The position numbers were made by a program, and so were the translations under genes. From Acidobacteriaceae bacterium (lineage in GTDB: Bacteria; Acidobacteriota; Terriglobia; Bryobacterales; Bryobacteraceae), in NCBI GenBank assembly GCA_019244945.1, contig JAFASD010000451.1, forward strand, positions 1 through 15,384: a stretch of 15,384 bases of DNA, written 5' to 3'. Shown here in pieces: positions 14,644 to 15,384 of this stretch. The notes beneath the pieces were generated by a model. The model did no database searches. It was not told the DNA's origin and worked only from the letters and a program-made list of their open reading frames with translations. Every line of letters starts with the position of its first letter. Positions within the stretch are counted from its first letter, which is position 1.

Positions 14644-15384
14644 CTACTCCCCCGATTCAGTGCCCACTTTGAGCACAGCCAAAAACGCCTCCTGGGGAAT
14701 GTCAACCCGTCCTACCCGTTTCATGCGCCGTTTGCCCTCTTTTTGCTTTTCGAGCAGCTTGCGCTTGCGCGTAATATCGCCCCCATAGCACTTGGCCAAC
14801 ACGTTTTTGCGCATTGCGGAGATCGTTTCTCTGGCAATGATCTTCGTACCAATCGCAGCCTGCAGGGCAACCTCGAACATCTGGCGGGGAATTAATTTGC
14901 GCAGCCGCTCGATCAGCGCCTTACCGCGCTCATAAGCAAAATCGCGATGAACCACCATCGAAAGTGCATCCACTGGTTCTCCCGCAACCAGGACATCCAG
15001 TTTGACCATAGGCGAAACGCGATATCCGGAAAGATGATAATCGAGCGAGGCATAGCCGCGCGAAGCCGATTTCAGCCGATCGTAGAAGTCGAGCACAATT
15101 TCATTCAGGGGCAGCTCGTAAAGCAGCAGGACCCGGCCGCTGCCGATATATTCAAACTTCTTCTGAACACCGCGTTTTTCTTCAAGCAGCTTGAGAATCT
15201 CGCCGATGTACTCCTCGCGCGTAATGACGGTGGCATCGATGATAGGCTCTTCCGTTTGTTTGATCGAAGAAGGCTCCGGGAATTTTTGCGGATTATCTAC
15301 TTCGATCACCGCATCGCTGGTTGTCGTTACGCGATATCGAACTCCAGGCGCCGTGGTAATCAGATCGATCTGAAACTCGCGCTC
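14644..15384 (-). CDS. lepA: elongation factor 4 (LepA), C-terminal part; 5' end outside the window
   Basis: This is the last 246 residues of LepA (whole protein about 600). The reading frame is open to the window edge, beginning EREFQIDLITTAPGVRYRV. LepA is a ribosome-associated translational GTPase; its GTP-binding domain lies beyond this window. The visible part covers the EF-G domain V-like region (YIGEILKLLEEKRG, LPLNEIVLDFYDRLKSASRGYASLDYHLSGYR) and the LepA-specific C-terminal domain (IGTKIIARETISAMRKNVLAKCYGGDITRKRKLLEKQKEGKRRMK, then GRVDIPQEAFLAVLK). These match the family very well. The protein ends GTESGE before TAG at 14644-14646. It is a slowly evolving single-copy gene and marks this end as core chromosome. 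The apparent GTG start at 15309 is internal. arsB follows in frame 21 bases later. Confidence 0.95.
   Translation of the reverse strand, partial: EREFQIDLITTAPGVRYRVTTTSDAVIEVDNPQKFPEPSSIKQTEEPIIDATVITREEYIGEILKLLEEKRGVQKKFEYIGSGRVLLLYELPLNEIVLDFYDRLKSASRGYASLDYHLSGYRVSPMVKLDVLVAGEPVDALSMVVHRDFAYERGKALIERLRKLIPRQMFEVALQAAIGTKIIARETISAMRKNVLAKCYGGDITRKRKLLEKQKEGKRRMKRVGRVDIPQEAFLAVLKVGTESGE

Overview
The window looks like chromosomal DNA from a soil or environmental Acidobacteriota, possibly of the Bryobacterales/Solibacter group. This is an inference with moderate confidence. It rests on moderately high GC, a bacillithiol-type BshA, an orphan Flp pilin, a zinc-finger anti-sigma factor, large CheB/CheR/kinase fusions and secreted beta-barrel proteins occurring together. 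Twelve protein genes fill almost all of the sequence. I see no rRNA, tRNA, CRISPR array, insertion sequence or phage gene.

Positions 1-6340: a small secreted protein (+) faces a three-gene minus-strand cluster. In transcription order the cluster is a CheB-like methylesterase with a C-terminal Cys/His motif, a 1274-residue CheB-CheR-coiled coil-PAS-PAS-histidine kinase fusion, and a second CheB-like protein of the same type as the first. The stop of the fusion overlaps the start of the second CheB by 11 bases. No receptor, CheA, CheW or response regulator is present, so this is an orphan methylation/phosphorylation sensory module rather than a motility operon. The first CheB appears to have lost its start codon: its catalytic-serine segment is encoded in frame, but no ordinary start lies upstream.

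Positions 6340-8421: an Flp-type pilin (+, probable GTG start), a shared hairpin that makes a good terminator for the minus-strand gene, an outer-membrane beta-barrel protein (-, TTG start fixed by a strong ribosome site), and an exported two-domain VOC/glyoxalase-fold protein (-).

Positions 8445-10962 (+): bshA, the glycosyltransferase that starts bacillithiol synthesis, then an ECF sigma factor and its membrane-bound zinc-finger anti-sigma factor. The anti-sigma factor carries an unusual extracytoplasmic domain that weakly resembles the TonB C-terminal fold.

Positions 10981-15384 (-): the C-terminal part of lepA (elongation factor 4, cut by the window edge), an ArsB-type transporter, and a 771-residue protein with a coiled coil, a beta-rich domain and two GT2 glycosyltransferase domains. 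lepA and arsB are in the same frame, separated only by one TAG and seven sense codons. The best candidates for something unusual are the receptor-less CheB/CheR/kinase cluster and the start-less CheB next to the pilin. No complete new system can be claimed from sequence alone.
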